A model generated the notes under the pieces. It was not told where the DNA came from. It made no database searches and worked only from the letters and a program-made list of their open reading frames with translations. The position numbers were made by a program, and so were the translations under genes. Positions 23,131-34,613 of a stretch of DNA of 64,000 nt are shown here, one piece after another. Position 1 is the stretch's first letter. The number at the start of each line of letters is the position of its first letter. Origin of the DNA: Cinnamomum chago (lineage: Eukaryota > Streptophyta > Magnoliopsida > Laurales > Lauraceae); NCBI GenBank assembly GCA_038049695.1, contig CP142455.1, positions 32,587,501 to 32,651,500 on the forward strand. The letters are read 5' to 3'.

Positions 23131-23458
23131 ATTATGACATACTTTCTAGTGTTACCAAAAATATCATATCGATGGTTATAAAATCACATATATTTCTTTC
23201 TACAATATCACATTTTCTTCTATTCTCTACCTGTTTCAAGCCCCCCTTATTTTACATCTCCTGGGTAATGATTATCTATATTGGGAAAAAGATATATACC
23301 ATAAAACACCTCTTGAAATAAAAAAAAACAAAATAGTGCTAGCATGGGGGTTGCTTAGTTGGTTGGTAACCACAATTGCCACTTGCCTGGGTGCCTCTAT
23401 TCCAACATTTGTGGGCTACTTCCCACATTTGTGGGTCACATTGTCCCCCAACCACCTC
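23131..23458. other. short intergenic segment
   Basis: AT-rich DNA. It has a local CCCACATTTGTGGG palindrome near 23421 just before the LINE poly(A) tail. No gene seen. Confidence 0.4.
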
Positions 23459-23626
23459 TTTTTTTTTTTTTTTTTTTTTTGCCGAATTAAAATTGAATTA
23501 AAGGAAAGGGAAAAAAACAGCCAAAGAAGGGAAAATAGAGACAAGAAAAAACACTAAAGAAAGAGAAAAAGACAGAGCTCTATCTCATATTAGGATAGAG
23601 CTGATTACATAGAATGAGGAAGGAGT

Positions 23627-26600
23627 CTAAAGTGGCACTAGAAAAAGAAGAATCATTCTACTTAGAGAGAAAAAAGCATCCTCCAAAAAGAAAAAGATAG
23701 CTGAGTCCAGAGAGGGGATTTTATTGTTGAAGATAGCCTGATTCTTGACCTTCCAAATGCTGAAGATGGCAATGATGAAGAGGGCACTCAGACCCTTCTT
23801 AGCTCTAGAACAGGAGTTGGCAGAGAATGATTCCCATTTGGAGGAGATAGAGCTGCAGGGGAGAAACCGGAACTTCCCTTTAACCTCAAGCCAGGCCCAG
23901 AAGGACGAAGCGAAGGGGCAAAGGAAGAACATATAGTATGCCGATTCTTGGCGAGTGCCACAGAGGTAACAAGAAGAAGATAAATGAACTCCAACAGATT
24001 GGGCCCAAGCATTGGTGGGGAGTCTGTAGTGGAACAACTTCCAAGCAAAACAAGCTATGGAAGGCTTAAGGAGGCTGTTCCAGGCAAACTTGGACCAAAC
24101 ACAGGGGAGGCTTCAAGATCTGATGAGCTCCCAAGCTGTAACAAAAGAGAGATTAATGGAGTTGGAGCTAGACCACAGCAGCACATCTGGCTCTTCAACG
24201 AGGGAGAAGGGGGATAGAAGAGAGGAAGAGAAAGAGTCCACCTGCTGAGGAAGATGAAGAATAGGAAGCCTCTGTCTATTAGAAAAAATATCATTCACAG
24301 AATCATAGCAGGGAAAAACAACCTCAGGAAAAATCTGCGCCAAGGAAAGGGGGCCATGCCATTTATCATTACCAGAAACTTGTGCTTTTACCATCTCCCA
24401 AAATCCAATGGTTGTTTTGGAAAATGAATTGCGAGCTTCTCTTGATAGACCTCCAGATGCAAGAGCCACAGATTAGGGAGGAATGGTGCCAAGGGGAAAA
24501 ACCTTTATAGTATTTCGCTCTGAACCAACTAGCCCACAAGGAAGAAGAGGAGAAAGCAGCCCATCCCAGCCTAACCGAATTGGCGAAAAAAAAGTCCTTT
24601 ATGCGACGAAGACCCAGCCCACCTTCAAACTTTGGCTGACAAACTGAATGCCAATTTAGAAGGCTCCTCTTGACTTGATCAGGACCCCCAGACCAGAGAA
24701 AGTTTCTCATCCATCTCTCCAGGAAGATACAAACCGATCTAGGAAGAGGGAGCACGAGAAGGATGCGGATAGGGAGGCTTTGGAGCACATGCTTGACTAG
24801 GATGACTCTCCCTGCAAGGGAAAAAAAATTACTTTTCCAACCAGCAAGCCTTTGCCTAAAAGAATCCTTTAAACTCTCAAAGTACTGAGCTTTGGGGCTG
24901 CCAATAAATAAGGGAACTCCCAGGTATTTAGCAAGAAAGAAGACCTGAGAGATGCCTAAGGATCTCAAGGTTCTCACTTTGAAGGACTGCCTGCTATTGC
25001 CAAAAAGGATATTACTCTTCCTGAGGTTGAAATGCGGACCAGCAGCTGGTTGGTAGGCTTCCAAGACACCCTTGATAGGTTTGATACTCTGAGGACAAGC
25101 TTGGAAGAAAAGAAGGATGTCATCAGCAAACATCAGGTGACAAACAGATGGAGAAGCAGGGGCTCTATAGATCAGAGACACTAGCTTCTGAGAAACTAGA
25201 TTTGCAATGTTCAAGTTTAGAATTTCTTGCGCTAGGATAAATAGGTAGTGGGGATAAAGGGTCTCCCTGCCTAAGCCGACTCCCCCATTTCGAAGTAGCC
25301 AGCAGGCTCTCTATTGATAAGGACAGAACCTTTGGAAGAGCATATGCAAGCCTGGATAAGGGATGCCCACTCTTTGCTAAAGCCAAAAAAGTCCAGAGCT
25401 TTGAAAAGGAAAGGCCAACTCAATTTATCAAAAGCTTTAGAAATATCCAGCTTCATGCATATACCTTTGCCTTTGGCCCCCTTTTGAAGGTTCTGAGTTA
25501 GCTCATGGGCCAAAGCAATGTGGTTTTGAATTCTTCTTCCTTTTAAAAAGGCCACCTGGTGAAGGGAAATGCTGTCTGGGAGGACTGTAGCCATTCTGGA
25601 GGCTAAGATCTTAGAAATAACTTTATAGGAGAATTTGAGAAGACTGATAGGACGATAATCACCGAGGGAAGATGGAGTTGCAACTTTAGGAATGAGAGAG
25701 AAAAGGAAAGAGTTTGAAGCCTTGAGGAGCCTTTTAGTTGTGAAGAAATTCTTAACAGCAGCTATTACTGTCATGCCAACAATGTCCCAGCAACTAAGCT
25801 GCTTGAGAACCCATCCGGGTCAGGAGAGCTAGATTTCTTAAGGCTGAAAATCGAAGCTCTTATTTCTTCGTTAGAGGGGACATCTTGCAGAATAGAGTTT
25901 TGGATTGGAGAAACTCTCTTTCTGGCCACTTGGAAAAGCAGGGGGGCCATTTGGGCAGGGGAAAGGCTTATAAATACCTAAGAAAAAATCAACTGCAGCA
26001 GTTTTAATCTGAGGAAGCTTTTCAAAGGAATTGCCTTCGTACTCCACTTTATCAATACGATTCTTGGAGCCTTTGATTTTAGCAGCCATGTGAAAAAATA
26101 TGGTATTTCTATCTCCATCCTACAACCAATTAATCCTAGATTTCTACTTCCAATGGATTTCTTCAGCTTGAAGCAAGTTTTGAAGAGAACATCTAGCTAG
26201 GCTGAGGGCAGTCTTGGTGGATTCCAGGGGATCTCAATCCAAGCTTTCTTGCAATTGAAGAATGTTAGTTTCAACTGTTGTTATGTTAGTCTTGAGGGAG
26301 CTGAAAACATCCTTATTCCAGGACTTCAGTCTTAGTTTAAGAGATTTGAGCTTCTGACTGAGGATGAACTGCGGGTTGCCATGGACGGGGAGGTTCCAAA
26401 CGGAAGCGATCAGGTCTTTGAAAGAAGGGTGGCAAGTCCACATTTCCTCAAACTTGAAGGGAATGTATCTTACATCTATAGGAGGACGGCTAGAGAACAG
26501 GATGGGGCTATGGTCAGAATTTTGCCTGACAAGGTGCTAGAGAAGACCATCAGGGAAGGAGAAGGACCAAGCTTGATTGATCAGGGAACGGTCAAGCCTA

Positions 26601-27200
26601 GTAGCAACATAGGACCTACCTTGCTTGTTATTTGACCAGGTGAAATTACCACCTGCAAAGCCAATGTCATGAAGGCCAAAGGAAGCCATCATATTGTTGA
26701 ATTCAGAGGTTGCTATGGAATTGATTAGGTGGATACTGAGTTTTTTTTGCTGCAGACGAGACTGCATTGAAGTCTCCAATAACAGCCCAAGGGTGGTGGT
26801 TTGAAAAGGGAGGGGAACAAAGGTACTGCCATAGGGATCTCCTATGAATGTAGAAGGTAGAGGTATAAATGCCAGTGATAAAGGTGGTTGGGCAATTTAA
26901 GGAGGCAGACAGGGATATAGTAAGATGTTGGGCAGAGAAGTCCACCATAGTAGAGGAGTAGTTAGGAGAGGCTTTGATGAAACACCAGATGGAGGGGCTA
27001 GCTAAAGAATTAGGAGAGTTAGATAGAAAGGAGGAGAAGCTAAGCGTTTCTAGTTTTTGGAACAAGGGATTGACATTGGAAGATTTAGGCTCTGAGAGGA
27101 AGATTATATCAGGGGAATGAGAGTTGTCCAAGAATATGAGGGTCCTAGAGGTTGGGGAGGTAGCAATTCTCCTGTAGTTCCAAAACAGAGTTTTAAACAT
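23627..27200 (-). pseudogene. LINE ORF2: AP-endonuclease and reverse transcriptase, broken
   Basis: Pieces in order from 27200 downwards: an endonuclease start (FKTLFWNYRRIA), DIIFLSEPKSS, the catalytic AVIGDFNAV, then FGLHDIGFAGGNFTWSNN and RLDRSLIN. After a linker come the reverse transcriptase blocks YRPISLLKFSYKVISKILA, QVAFLKGRRIQNHI, MKLDISKAFDKLSW and MFADDILLF (the FADD catalytic motif), then LGVPL and the RERWMRNFLW-like region. The end has a zf-RVT-like SCYLCGTRQESAYYMFFLCPF. Stops and frameshifts separate at least six segments, so no active protein is made. The protein pieces all run the same way and in the canonical order. Confidence 0.85.
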
Positions 27201-27297
27201 GGAGATGAGGAGATGGATGGAGGCTAGATGGAGATTTAAGGGAGGAGGATTTCTCTATAGCCCTGGATTTCTTTTTCCCTTTCTGTTTCTTACTCTT

Positions 27298-28415
27298 CTA
27301 TGGAGGATGGACGACTATAGCCAAGTCAGCAGAGGAGGGAGACCAAATTAAGGTTGAGGGAACTACCTTTGAAGCTTGGTCGGCTGGCTGGTTGGAAGGG
27401 GAAGATGGCTCATCCTTGATACTGAGGTCTATAGAGAGGTTATTGGAGATATCAGCCATGAAGCTGTTGCAGAAAGGATTCTGGGGACTAGAATGGAGGG
27501 ACTCAGGGACTTCTTCTACTGCAGGGGGGAAGGGGACCACTTGAGCAGCTTTTTCCAGAACTGAGAAGGTGTTGTGGAGTTCTACTGAAGAAGCCATTGG
27601 GGAAAGGGAATCCTCTAAAGGGAGAGTATCAGCTACTGTGTGAGAAGCTCCAGCCTCTGGGGGAATAGAAGAAACTACTAAGAGGGGAGGCTCAAATGAG
27701 AAATTTTGGATAGATTGATCAACTACATAGTGGTTTTTCACTAAGATAGGGGGGTTTGTAAGAGGCCTGGGGTAGAGGAATTGGGGGGGGGGGGGGGGTT
27801 GTGGGAACCCTTTTTCCTAGGCTGCTCTGTTTTGGGGGCAAACTGGCACAAACCTTCACGATGACCAGCACCAAGATAGAGGGAACAGAGGACATTCTCA
27901 TACACAACTTCCACTTCAACTTTAGAGTCTCCTACCAGGTCAACCACTATGGAAGAGGGCTTTGGCTTTTGGAGATCAAGGTTTATGCAAATCCTGGGAT
28001 AAGACAGAAATCTTTGGGAGGTAGTTATCTCATCAATTAGTATGGGATTACCAATTGAGTTAGCTATAGAGAGAATTATGTGTTGGCTCCAACAATGAAA
28101 TGGGAGACCTTTTAGCTTGATCCAGGTTGGGGACAAAGTTGGCCAGGATAAGGATTCCATGCCTAAAGACCAAGGAAGGAGATGAAGCTTTCTATGACCA
28201 AGAGGGAGGGGGGAAGAAGATAGGAGGGAGTCGCTTACCTGGGGGCTGTGAAACCTGAAGAGGAAGTAACCTTGATCAGTTAGGGAGATCAGGCTTTTGA
28301 TGGGTAGGTTCCAAGATTGATTGTAATGCTGCTCTACCCACTCCAGAGAGGGTCGTTTGCTATCAAATTTGCCAATCGCTGCATAGGAGAAAGATTCCTG
28401 GCTGGAGGAAATCAT
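27298..28415 (-). pseudogene. LINE ORF1: DUF4283/zinc-knuckle gag-like protein, frameshifted
   Basis: It starts MISSSQESFSYAAIGKFDSK, followed by the DUF4283 core (PTWIKLKGLPFHCW, PRICINLDLQKPKP) typical of plant L1 ORF1. In the CCHC knuckle, CSLYLGAGHREGLC, the second Cys has become Tyr, so zinc binding is probably lost. A run of 16 G at 27783-27798 lies just after it and breaks the frame. The Pro/Ser-rich C-terminal half continues in another frame to 27298. Confidence 0.75.
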
Positions 28416-28880
28416 AGTTAGAGGGATAGTTACTGTTGGATTGCCATCAATCCAGGAGGTTGGGGTAGAGATTGTGGGAGAGATAAAGGGGTTTGAGAGA
28501 GGAGGGAAGCGTAAGATCTAGTATTAGGTGGAGAGGAAGAAACCGGAGGAGAGAGATGGGTATTAGATCCATTAGGCAGGACTGATTCAAGAGAGATTGA
28601 AAGCTTTTGGACTTGGTCGGAGGATAGTGGATTTGAAGGGAGAGCAGGGGAGGGCAGGTAAGCTTGGAGGATGGCGGGGATCTCTGCTGCAGAGATGGAG
28701 GAGGCCGCTGGCTAATCTGGGGGAGAACGGGAGATATTCAGATCTGGATCTGGGGGAGCTGATTACTGGGTTGTAGTCAGATCTGGATCTAGGGGGCTAC
28801 TGGTGTTCGTGCTTCAACGGTTCAAACATGGACGACCTTGGTTGATGTCTCTCAGTGGCCAAGTCCTTGCAGAGAGCTCT

Positions 28881-28990
28881 CAAATGTTCCAGTTGCCCCC
28901 CCCCCCCCCCCCCCCCCCCCCACTAAGTCATAAAAGAAGGAAAAATGTTCCAGTTGCCCCCCACCCCCCACTAAGTCATAAAAGAAGGAA
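28881..28990 (+). repeat. two-copy duplication with a C26 homopolymer
   Basis: ATGTTCCAGTTGCCCC...ACTAAGTCATAAAAGAAGG occurs twice in tandem. The first copy contains 26 consecutive C (28896-28921); the second has a shorter, A-interrupted C run. It lies at the presumed 5' edge of the LINE. Homopolymer length is prone to assembly error. Confidence 0.85.
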
Positions 28991-30468
28991 AAAAATGAAA
29001 AAAATGAACACAAAAAATAAGAAGAGAAATAAACCTCAATGAACGGTTGCTGCAAAACAGTAGGAAGATTACATCAGATAGTGATAACAGAGAATGAAAG
29101 CTATATAACAAGATGAAAATATAGCTAGAAAGACAACTATTGACTTTACACGTAACACTTTATGCGATATCACAAGACGTAATTGTAATATCACTTAAAG
29201 TGTAGTGATATCGTAAGAAAAACGTGTCTTTTTTACTCTTTCAACGTAAGAACAATACGGAGAATGTGCAAGTAGATACGTGAAGTTTAGTAACAACGGG
29301 GGATTATGGAGATGTACATGTGACCGTGCGGGGAGAAAAAAAAAAAAAAACTCTAAACACTTATGCACTTGGGGAGTAAAAGTAGTACAAAAGAAATTAT
29401 GGGAAGGTGTGGCACACTGCAGATGGGACTTGGTCCTCCTAATACACAATTCCTTTCTGACTTGGCCTATTAAGTATTTTGAATTTAGATTTCAGCAACC
29501 CACTTTCTTTCTTTCTTTTTCAATTCTAATTAAAGAAATTAATTAATCTTTCTTTTTATTTTTTCTTTATAAGGGGATTTTGGTTTTATATGTGAGTAGT
29601 TGGTAAATGATTCCTCTCAAATTCCAAACCAACAGAGCTATGTTGTTTTGTTTCGATGGAGATGTTGCACCACTCTATGGATTGGCATTATTTTGTACTA
29701 GTTTGCTGAATGTCTGATTGAAGCCAAATCCCTCAAAAGAAATGTAGCTCACCTCTCGTTTGATAATAAACTCAAGTAATATACGATGGGCCTTTGTTTC
29801 TAGCATGGGCCTTTAGGACTCCACGGGCCTACTTATTAGCACGGGCCACTGTTCTTTTTTTCTTTTTTCCTCTCATACTAAAGATCCTCTCACAATGATT
29901 TTCTTTGGTTTCATGAGGCATTGTTAATTTTGATGTACCCCAAATCAAACGTCACCAGGTATGTAGTTGGTATAACATTACTTTTCTATATTTAGTTTAG
30001 TTATTATTATGTTTTGCTATATTGTTGAATCAAGTTCAACTTTGTATCTTTTTTTTTTATTTTCCTTTTGATATACATATACATTAATATCTGAATATAT
30101 ATATATATGTTTATAATTGATGTCATTCTTCTTGCTTTTTCTTTTTTGACCTTCAGTAGGATTTTTATTTTTTTTTTTGGTCTTCAGATTACCCTTAAAA
30201 TCATGCATCCACGCACAATTAGTTTTTTTTAAATATTATTTATTATTTCATTTAATAAAGTCAACAATAATCATCACTATTATTCTCTCTTTTTTAAAAA
30301 TTTTTATTCCACTTCCAAAGCTACATAACAACTAGTATTTCAATCCAAGTTTTATGGATAAATTAGTTTGCTTTTAGGCTATGCTTAGCTCAGGACATTT
30401 TTTCCTAAATAATAATTAAATGTATTTTTACTTTTGTGGCCCGGGCAAAGCATGGACCGTTGTTGCTA

Positions 30469-30500
<32 letters not shown>

Positions 30501-30889
30501 AGATAAGCCTAGAGAAATTTCTTCCCATCAAAGAACCCTAATTAATTAGAAGTCAGTTTTCTTTAATCTCTAGTTGATTTGCCAACTAAGTGTCCTAAAT
30601 TAATTAAATTTCTTAAAATCAAAACTAAAAGGAAAAACTTAACCAAAATCAGTTGACTTAAAATGGCCCCATATATGCAGTCATACAAGTCTAACAGAGA
30701 TCACTTCTGTAGCAGGAGAACCAAATTTCTCCATTTTCTTTCCACAATGATGGTGATACTCGAGCAATTGCTGTCAAATAGCTGGGACAGAGGCCCGCAA
30801 ACGAAAACAGATCCCCTGTTCTAAACAGGAAACCTTGTTTGGACCAATCAAGGAGATGTCACATGGGGGAGGATTAAAAACTTTTTTAG
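28991..30889. other. AT-rich intergenic DNA
   Basis: No supported gene. It contains several GGGCCT(A/T) motifs near 29788-29850, (TA)n tracts near 30093 and 30470-30500, and long T runs. Open frames here are composition artefacts. Confidence 0.45.
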
Positions 30890-31424
30890 GGTAAATTAGC
30901 CAACAGTCCATGAGCACGGTTTTCTAAGGCATTCAGTTCAACAATTTTTTCTCTAATATCTATAGTCCAGACAGCTAGAAATATTTTGGTGAGAGGTCCC
31001 TAATATGCCATGTCATATATTTTCATGACTAATTTACCCCTTTCAACCCTCCTTCATAGGCCAAGTTCTCTCTTATTCTCTGTTGTCCCAGAGAACTCCT
31101 TCCTTCTTCTTCTCTCTCATTTTTCATTTTTCATTCCTTTCCATGGTTGTGGAGTATCGTTGCAGAGCACTTCCGTCGCCACCATGACTTTCGATTCTCT
31201 CTTTCATTTCTTCAAAAATAGAAACGGTTTTACTTTCTCTTACTCTTTCATCTGAAGTCTCTTACAAATCTCTCTCTACAACTTATTTGAAAGAGAGCAA
31301 TTTGTGCTTTTGCTTGTTTTTCCTCTCTCTTTTCTCGATTGGATCATGGTCATCAAGTGTTCTTGTTTTGAATTTCAATTTTTATTAGAATCTGATTTTC
31401 CGTATTCTAACTTTTGGTGTCGCC

Positions 31425-31655
31425 AAGCTCAGATAAATTTCTCAGAAACTCTGATAAACTGGACAAAAAACTCAAATAAATTTGCCAAAAGTCAAATAAA
31501 TTTATCTGAGTTTCTGGCAAAACTCAGACAAATTTATATGAGTTTCTGGCAAAGCTCAGACAACTTTATCTGAGTTTTGAACAACTTGTTGAGTTTCAAA
31601 CAAATTTGTCTGAGTTTAGGCCAAAACAAATTTATCCGAGTTTGAAAAAAATAAA
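31425..31655. repeat. degenerate array of AAATTTATCTGAGTTT motifs in both orientations
   Basis: About ten copies of (A)AAATT(T/G)(A/G)TCTGAGTTT or its complement are spaced 20-40 bp apart. Because both orientations occur, adjacent motifs can pair. The same motif returns as an inverted pair at 32095-32150, flanking the small ORF at 31706-31972. Confidence 0.75.
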
Positions 31656-31705
31656 CTCATTTAAAGTCCTTTTTATTTGATATCAGACTAAGACAACTCA
31701 GTTAG

Positions 31706-31972
31706 GTGAGGATGGACACAGGAGCTCGTTTTGAGGTTGTGGCTGCAGAATACATGAGTTCGCTCATTGAGCCTCCATGGATAAACTATACTAAGAAATG
31801 GGGTCCTACAATAAACTACATCGAGGAGTCAAATGTGGTGGAGAAATTGGTTCCTGATAAACTCAAGTCTTCTCTGGAGAATCTGGTTAAGGTTTTCCCA
31901 AAAAAGATTTATGAGGAGGAAGAGCCTACAGGACCCAAGATGAAGAGAAATTGGCATGGAGACGAGATTTGA
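31706..31972 (+). CDS. hypothetical 88-aa ORF, possibly a captured gene fragment
   Basis: The composition is protein-like, with W and Y residues spread through it (EPPWINYTKKWG, NLVKVFPKKIYEEEE), unlike the neighbouring low-complexity DNA. It is bracketed by TCTGAGTTT repeats. I do not recognise a domain. It has no visible introns, and it may be a fragment of a host gene carried by the repeat element or a chance ORF. Confidence 0.25.
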   Translation: MRMDTGARFEVVAAEYMSSLIEPPWINYTKKWGPTINYIEESNVVEKLVPDKLKSSLENLVKVFPKKIYEEEEPTGPKMKRNWHGDEI

Positions 31973-32340
31973 TGAAGAGAAATTAATTAGAACGGAGATG
32001 AGATTTGAGTGTGTGGTCAAGAAAAAATGTTTGGTATTTACTGTTTTATATTAAAATTTGATCTGGCATATATTGCTTTATATTTGAATTATTATTGAGT
32101 TTTGGTAAATTTATCTGAGTTTTGTCAAAACTCGGATAAATTTGTCTGAGTTATGTTTTTGCTGACGTGTACAAGAGCGTTTTTGTCTTTTTTAATGTGT
32201 TATTTTTACAAGAGGACTGCCGTCAATTCGATAAAATACTATGGACCGTTTGCAATAAAAATAACGGTTGAAGGACTTCCGCCCAAATACCCCTTTTTTT
32301 TATTCATTAGAAGAGATGGGATGCCAACTAATTGAGATCC

Positions 32341-32984
32341 TCTCCCCATATGGCATCCCCTAATTCGTCCATAAGGGGATCCGGATCCCAGCAAAATCTA
32401 GTCTGAGTTCAATCAATAGCTTCTTTTTGTATTAAAAAATGATGCGGTGGATGGGTGCTTCAATTATTGAGCTCTTTGCAAATATTTTTCTCATTCACCA
32501 ACCACCCCCGGACCCCTTCTTCTCTTTGTAGTCTGCCCTGGCCATCTCTCGTCGCTGGAACTAGAGGCTGGAGCTATCGAGCCAGTTAATTTTTCTCCTT
32601 CTTCTTCTTCTTCTTCTTTTTTAATTCTTCAGTACTGCTTCCTCCACCTCCTGCGGGTTCCTTGGCATATCTCTTTCATTCATTTCATGTGAAAAACAGA
32701 TATGAATTAAATGCATAATTTATACTTTATTTCTTATTTTATACTTTTTCTGCATAAATGTTTGGCGATTCTCACGAGTATTGGAGGCAGCCCACCTTTA
32801 TTCCAAACATCGATCTAATAATTACTTGTACTAGAAAGAATTTGGGCACATCAATAATCACTTGTTCTACAAAACATTTACTCTCCTTCGCATATATTAA
32901 CAGTCATTTGGCTAACATCCCATGACTTCTACTCCTTTTAAGGTAAGAGAGTTTGAAGGAATAGAAAAGAAAAACTGAGAAATA
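32341..32984 (+). promoter_or_regulatory. upstream region of DUF247 copy 1
   Basis: AT-rich, with a (CTT)n run at about 32597-32620 and no ORF. An AAAGAATTTGGGCACATCAAT block (32835) resembles the AA(A)GAATTC.GTCACATCAA block in the duplicated sequence upstream of copy 3, so some promoter-proximal DNA is shared between copies. No definite TATA box can be assigned. Confidence 0.35.
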
Positions 32985-34427
32985 ATGGCAGATCAAAGCA
33001 CTTCTGAAGCAGGAAGGGTAGAAAGATTTGAGGAAGGGGTTGGGCAGGAGAGCCAAATTGCTCCCTCTTCTTACCACAATGAGTGTGATACAAGGGACCC
33101 AGAAGAAGCCCATAGGCCCCATACCGCCATTCAGATGGAGGCTTTGGATCCAAGTTGGGTTTCTAAAATCAACGAAAGGCATCTTGTTGGGACAATAACA
33201 TCCGAAGTTTCGTGGACTAGCATTTCATGCTCCATCCACCGAGTCCCTCACATGCTTCGTATACAAAACGAGAAAGCGTACGATCCTCGAGTCATCTCAA
33301 TTGGCCCATTTCTCTACAAGAAAAGAGAAGGTCAACTTAAATTCATGGAGGAGCACAAACGGAGATATCTAAATGACATCCTCTCTCGGAATGGGAATGG
33401 ACAAAGCATGTTGGAGCATTGTTTTGTTGCCGTCAAAGAGCTGGAGGAAAGAGCCAGGAAATGCTACTCAGAGGTAATCGAGCTCGACAGTTATTCCTTT
33501 GTAGAAATGATGATACTCGATGGATGCTTCATCATTGAGTATTTTCGCAAGAGTTTTGTTAAAGATTACAAGAAGGATGATCCCATGTTTGAGTTGGGAT
33601 GGCTGAAGACTGCCCTGACTTTTGACTTGTCCTTGCTTGAGAATCAAATTCCCTATTTTATTCTCCAATGTCTATATGATTTGACAAATGTTTCCTCCCA
33701 ATCATCTTCTTCCCTCGTAAAGTGGCCTCTCCATTACTATGATCCATGGGATTCGATTACCGAAGAAAGAATCAAGAATTCCGGTATTGAGATCCAGCAT
33801 CTACTTCATTTGTTTCACACAAAATTCAGTGTATTTACCAAAGATACTAATCAATCAGGGCAAGGTTTAGTAATAATCCCCTGTGCATCAAAACTTGAAG
33901 AGGGAGGAATTCGGTTTAGAAAAAGAGATGAGTTCACTACTCGCTTGGACATAAAGTTTCAAAATGGAGTAATAGAAATTCCCCCTACTAAAATTTGGGA
34001 TCACACATATATGATCCTTCATAACTACATTGCATTCGAGCAGTGCTATTGCCACTGCAAAAAACACTTCACAACATACGCCGCCTTCATGGACTGCCTC
34101 ATCAACAATAGCAAGGACGTTGAAATTCTCTGCCGAGAAGGAATCATTGCCAACTGGTTAGGCAGTGATGAAGAATTGGCCGCTGCCTACAACAAAATGG
34201 GAAGAGAGTTAGTAGTCCTTGAACAAGATTTCTATTTGGCTGGTGTTTGTGAGGATATCAATCGGTACTGTGAGAGTGCTTGGCCGAAATTGAGAGCGTC
34301 CTTGGTGCACGACTACTTCAAAAATCCATGGGCAATCATATCTTTTATTGCTGCACTTATCCTTCTGCTGCTTACTATGACACAAACCTTCTTCTCCTCA
34401 TTTCCCAAGTTTGCATATGGAAAGTAG
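32985..34427 (+). CDS. DUF247 (UPF0481) family protein, intact copy 1
   Basis: A single-exon gene of 480 codons. The ATG at 32985 has good context (AATAATGGC) and precedes the DUF247 domain by about 75 residues. Family landmarks: CSIHRVP (82-88), ISIGPF (104-109), MEEHKRRYL (121-129), MMILDGCFIIEYF (165-177), LENQIP (218-223). C-terminally there is a single hydrophobic helix (about 450-470) after NPWAI, the membrane anchor typical of the family. Plant DUF247 proteins are mostly uncharacterised; in grasses, members at the S and Z loci act in self-incompatibility, which says nothing direct about this one. It is convergent with the O-fucosyltransferase gene family member in the ancestral unit. 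Two related pseudogenes lie downstream, and this is the only intact copy in the window. Confidence 0.93.
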   Translation: MADQSTSEAGRVERFEEGVGQESQIAPSSYHNECDTRDPEEAHRPHTAIQMEALDPSWVSKINERHLVGTITSEVSWTSISCSIHRVPHMLRIQNEKAYDPRVISIGPFLYKKREGQLKFMEEHKRRYLNDILSRNGNGQSMLEHCFVAVKELEERARKCYSEVIELDSYSFVEMMILDGCFIIEYFRKSFVKDYKKDDPMFELGWLKTALTFDLSLLENQIPYFILQCLYDLTNVSSQSSSSLVKWPLHYYDPWDSITEERIKNSGIEIQHLLHLFHTKFSVFTKDTNQSGQGLVIIPCASKLEEGGIRFRKRDEFTTRLDIKFQNGVIEIPPTKIWDHTYMILHNYIAFEQCYCHCKKHFTTYAAFMDCLINNSKDVEILCREGIIANWLGSDEELAAAYNKMGRELVVLEQDFYLAGVCEDINRYCESAWPKLRASLVHDYFKNPWAIISFIAALILLLLTMTQTFFSSFPKFAYGK

Positions 34428-34560
34428 ATTGCCATAGCTCAGGTATTGGATTGTATTGGTGCTTTCTCTTTTTTTCATTTCTTGGGTGTGGGTGTCCATT
34501 GATCACATGTGATGAGACTTGCAATGTATTTATACCATACCAAGTATATGTACTATAGAA

Positions 34561-34613
34561 AACATCTTAACTATATTTTGTATTTATACCATACAAAATA
34601 TAGTTAAGATGTT
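34561..34613. repeat. perfect 23-bp inverted repeat, 7-nt loop, in the DUF247 3' region
   Basis: AACATCTTAACTATATTTTG... (34561-34583) pairs perfectly with 34591-34613 across the loop TTATACC. It lies about 135 bp after the stop codon. Copies 2 and 3 carry only the second half of this sequence, so the hairpin arose in copy 1. Confidence 0.9.

Larger units (their letters stand above)
23459..28870 (-). mobile_element. L1-type LINE retrotransposon, decayed, near full length
   Basis: On the minus strand it runs ORF1 (gag-like), ORF2 (endonuclease, reverse transcriptase, zinc-knuckle), then a 3' poly(A) seen on the plus strand as a T run at about 23460-23480. The 5' end is estimated near 28870. 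Target duplications could not be identified with confidence. Confidence 0.85.
30890..32340 (+). mobile_element. unclassified repeat element with TCTGAGTTT arrays
   Basis: It begins near GGGTAAATTAGCCAACAGTCC and ends near a GACCGTTTGCAATAAAAATAACGG block, wording shared with many dispersed plant repeats. Between these lie an array of TCTGAGTTT/AAACTCAGA motifs (31425-31655, again at 32090-32155) and one small ORF (31706-31972). Clean terminal repeats and a target duplication were not found, so both the class and the boundaries are uncertain. Confidence 0.3.

Noticed and set aside
23627..28800. Plus-strand ORFs across this region.
   Set aside because: They are shadows of the minus-strand LINE ORFs, which contain the ordered endonuclease and reverse transcriptase motifs.
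23400..28990. Possible LINE target duplication between TTGTCCCCCAACCACC and TTGCCCCCCACCCCCC.
   Set aside because: The similarity is mostly C-richness; the 5' end of the element is not well enough defined.
32904..33182. Minus-strand ORFs overlapping the DUF247 start, and again at 53273-53683.
   Set aside because: They are antisense to the DUF247 coding sequence and explained by its codon composition.
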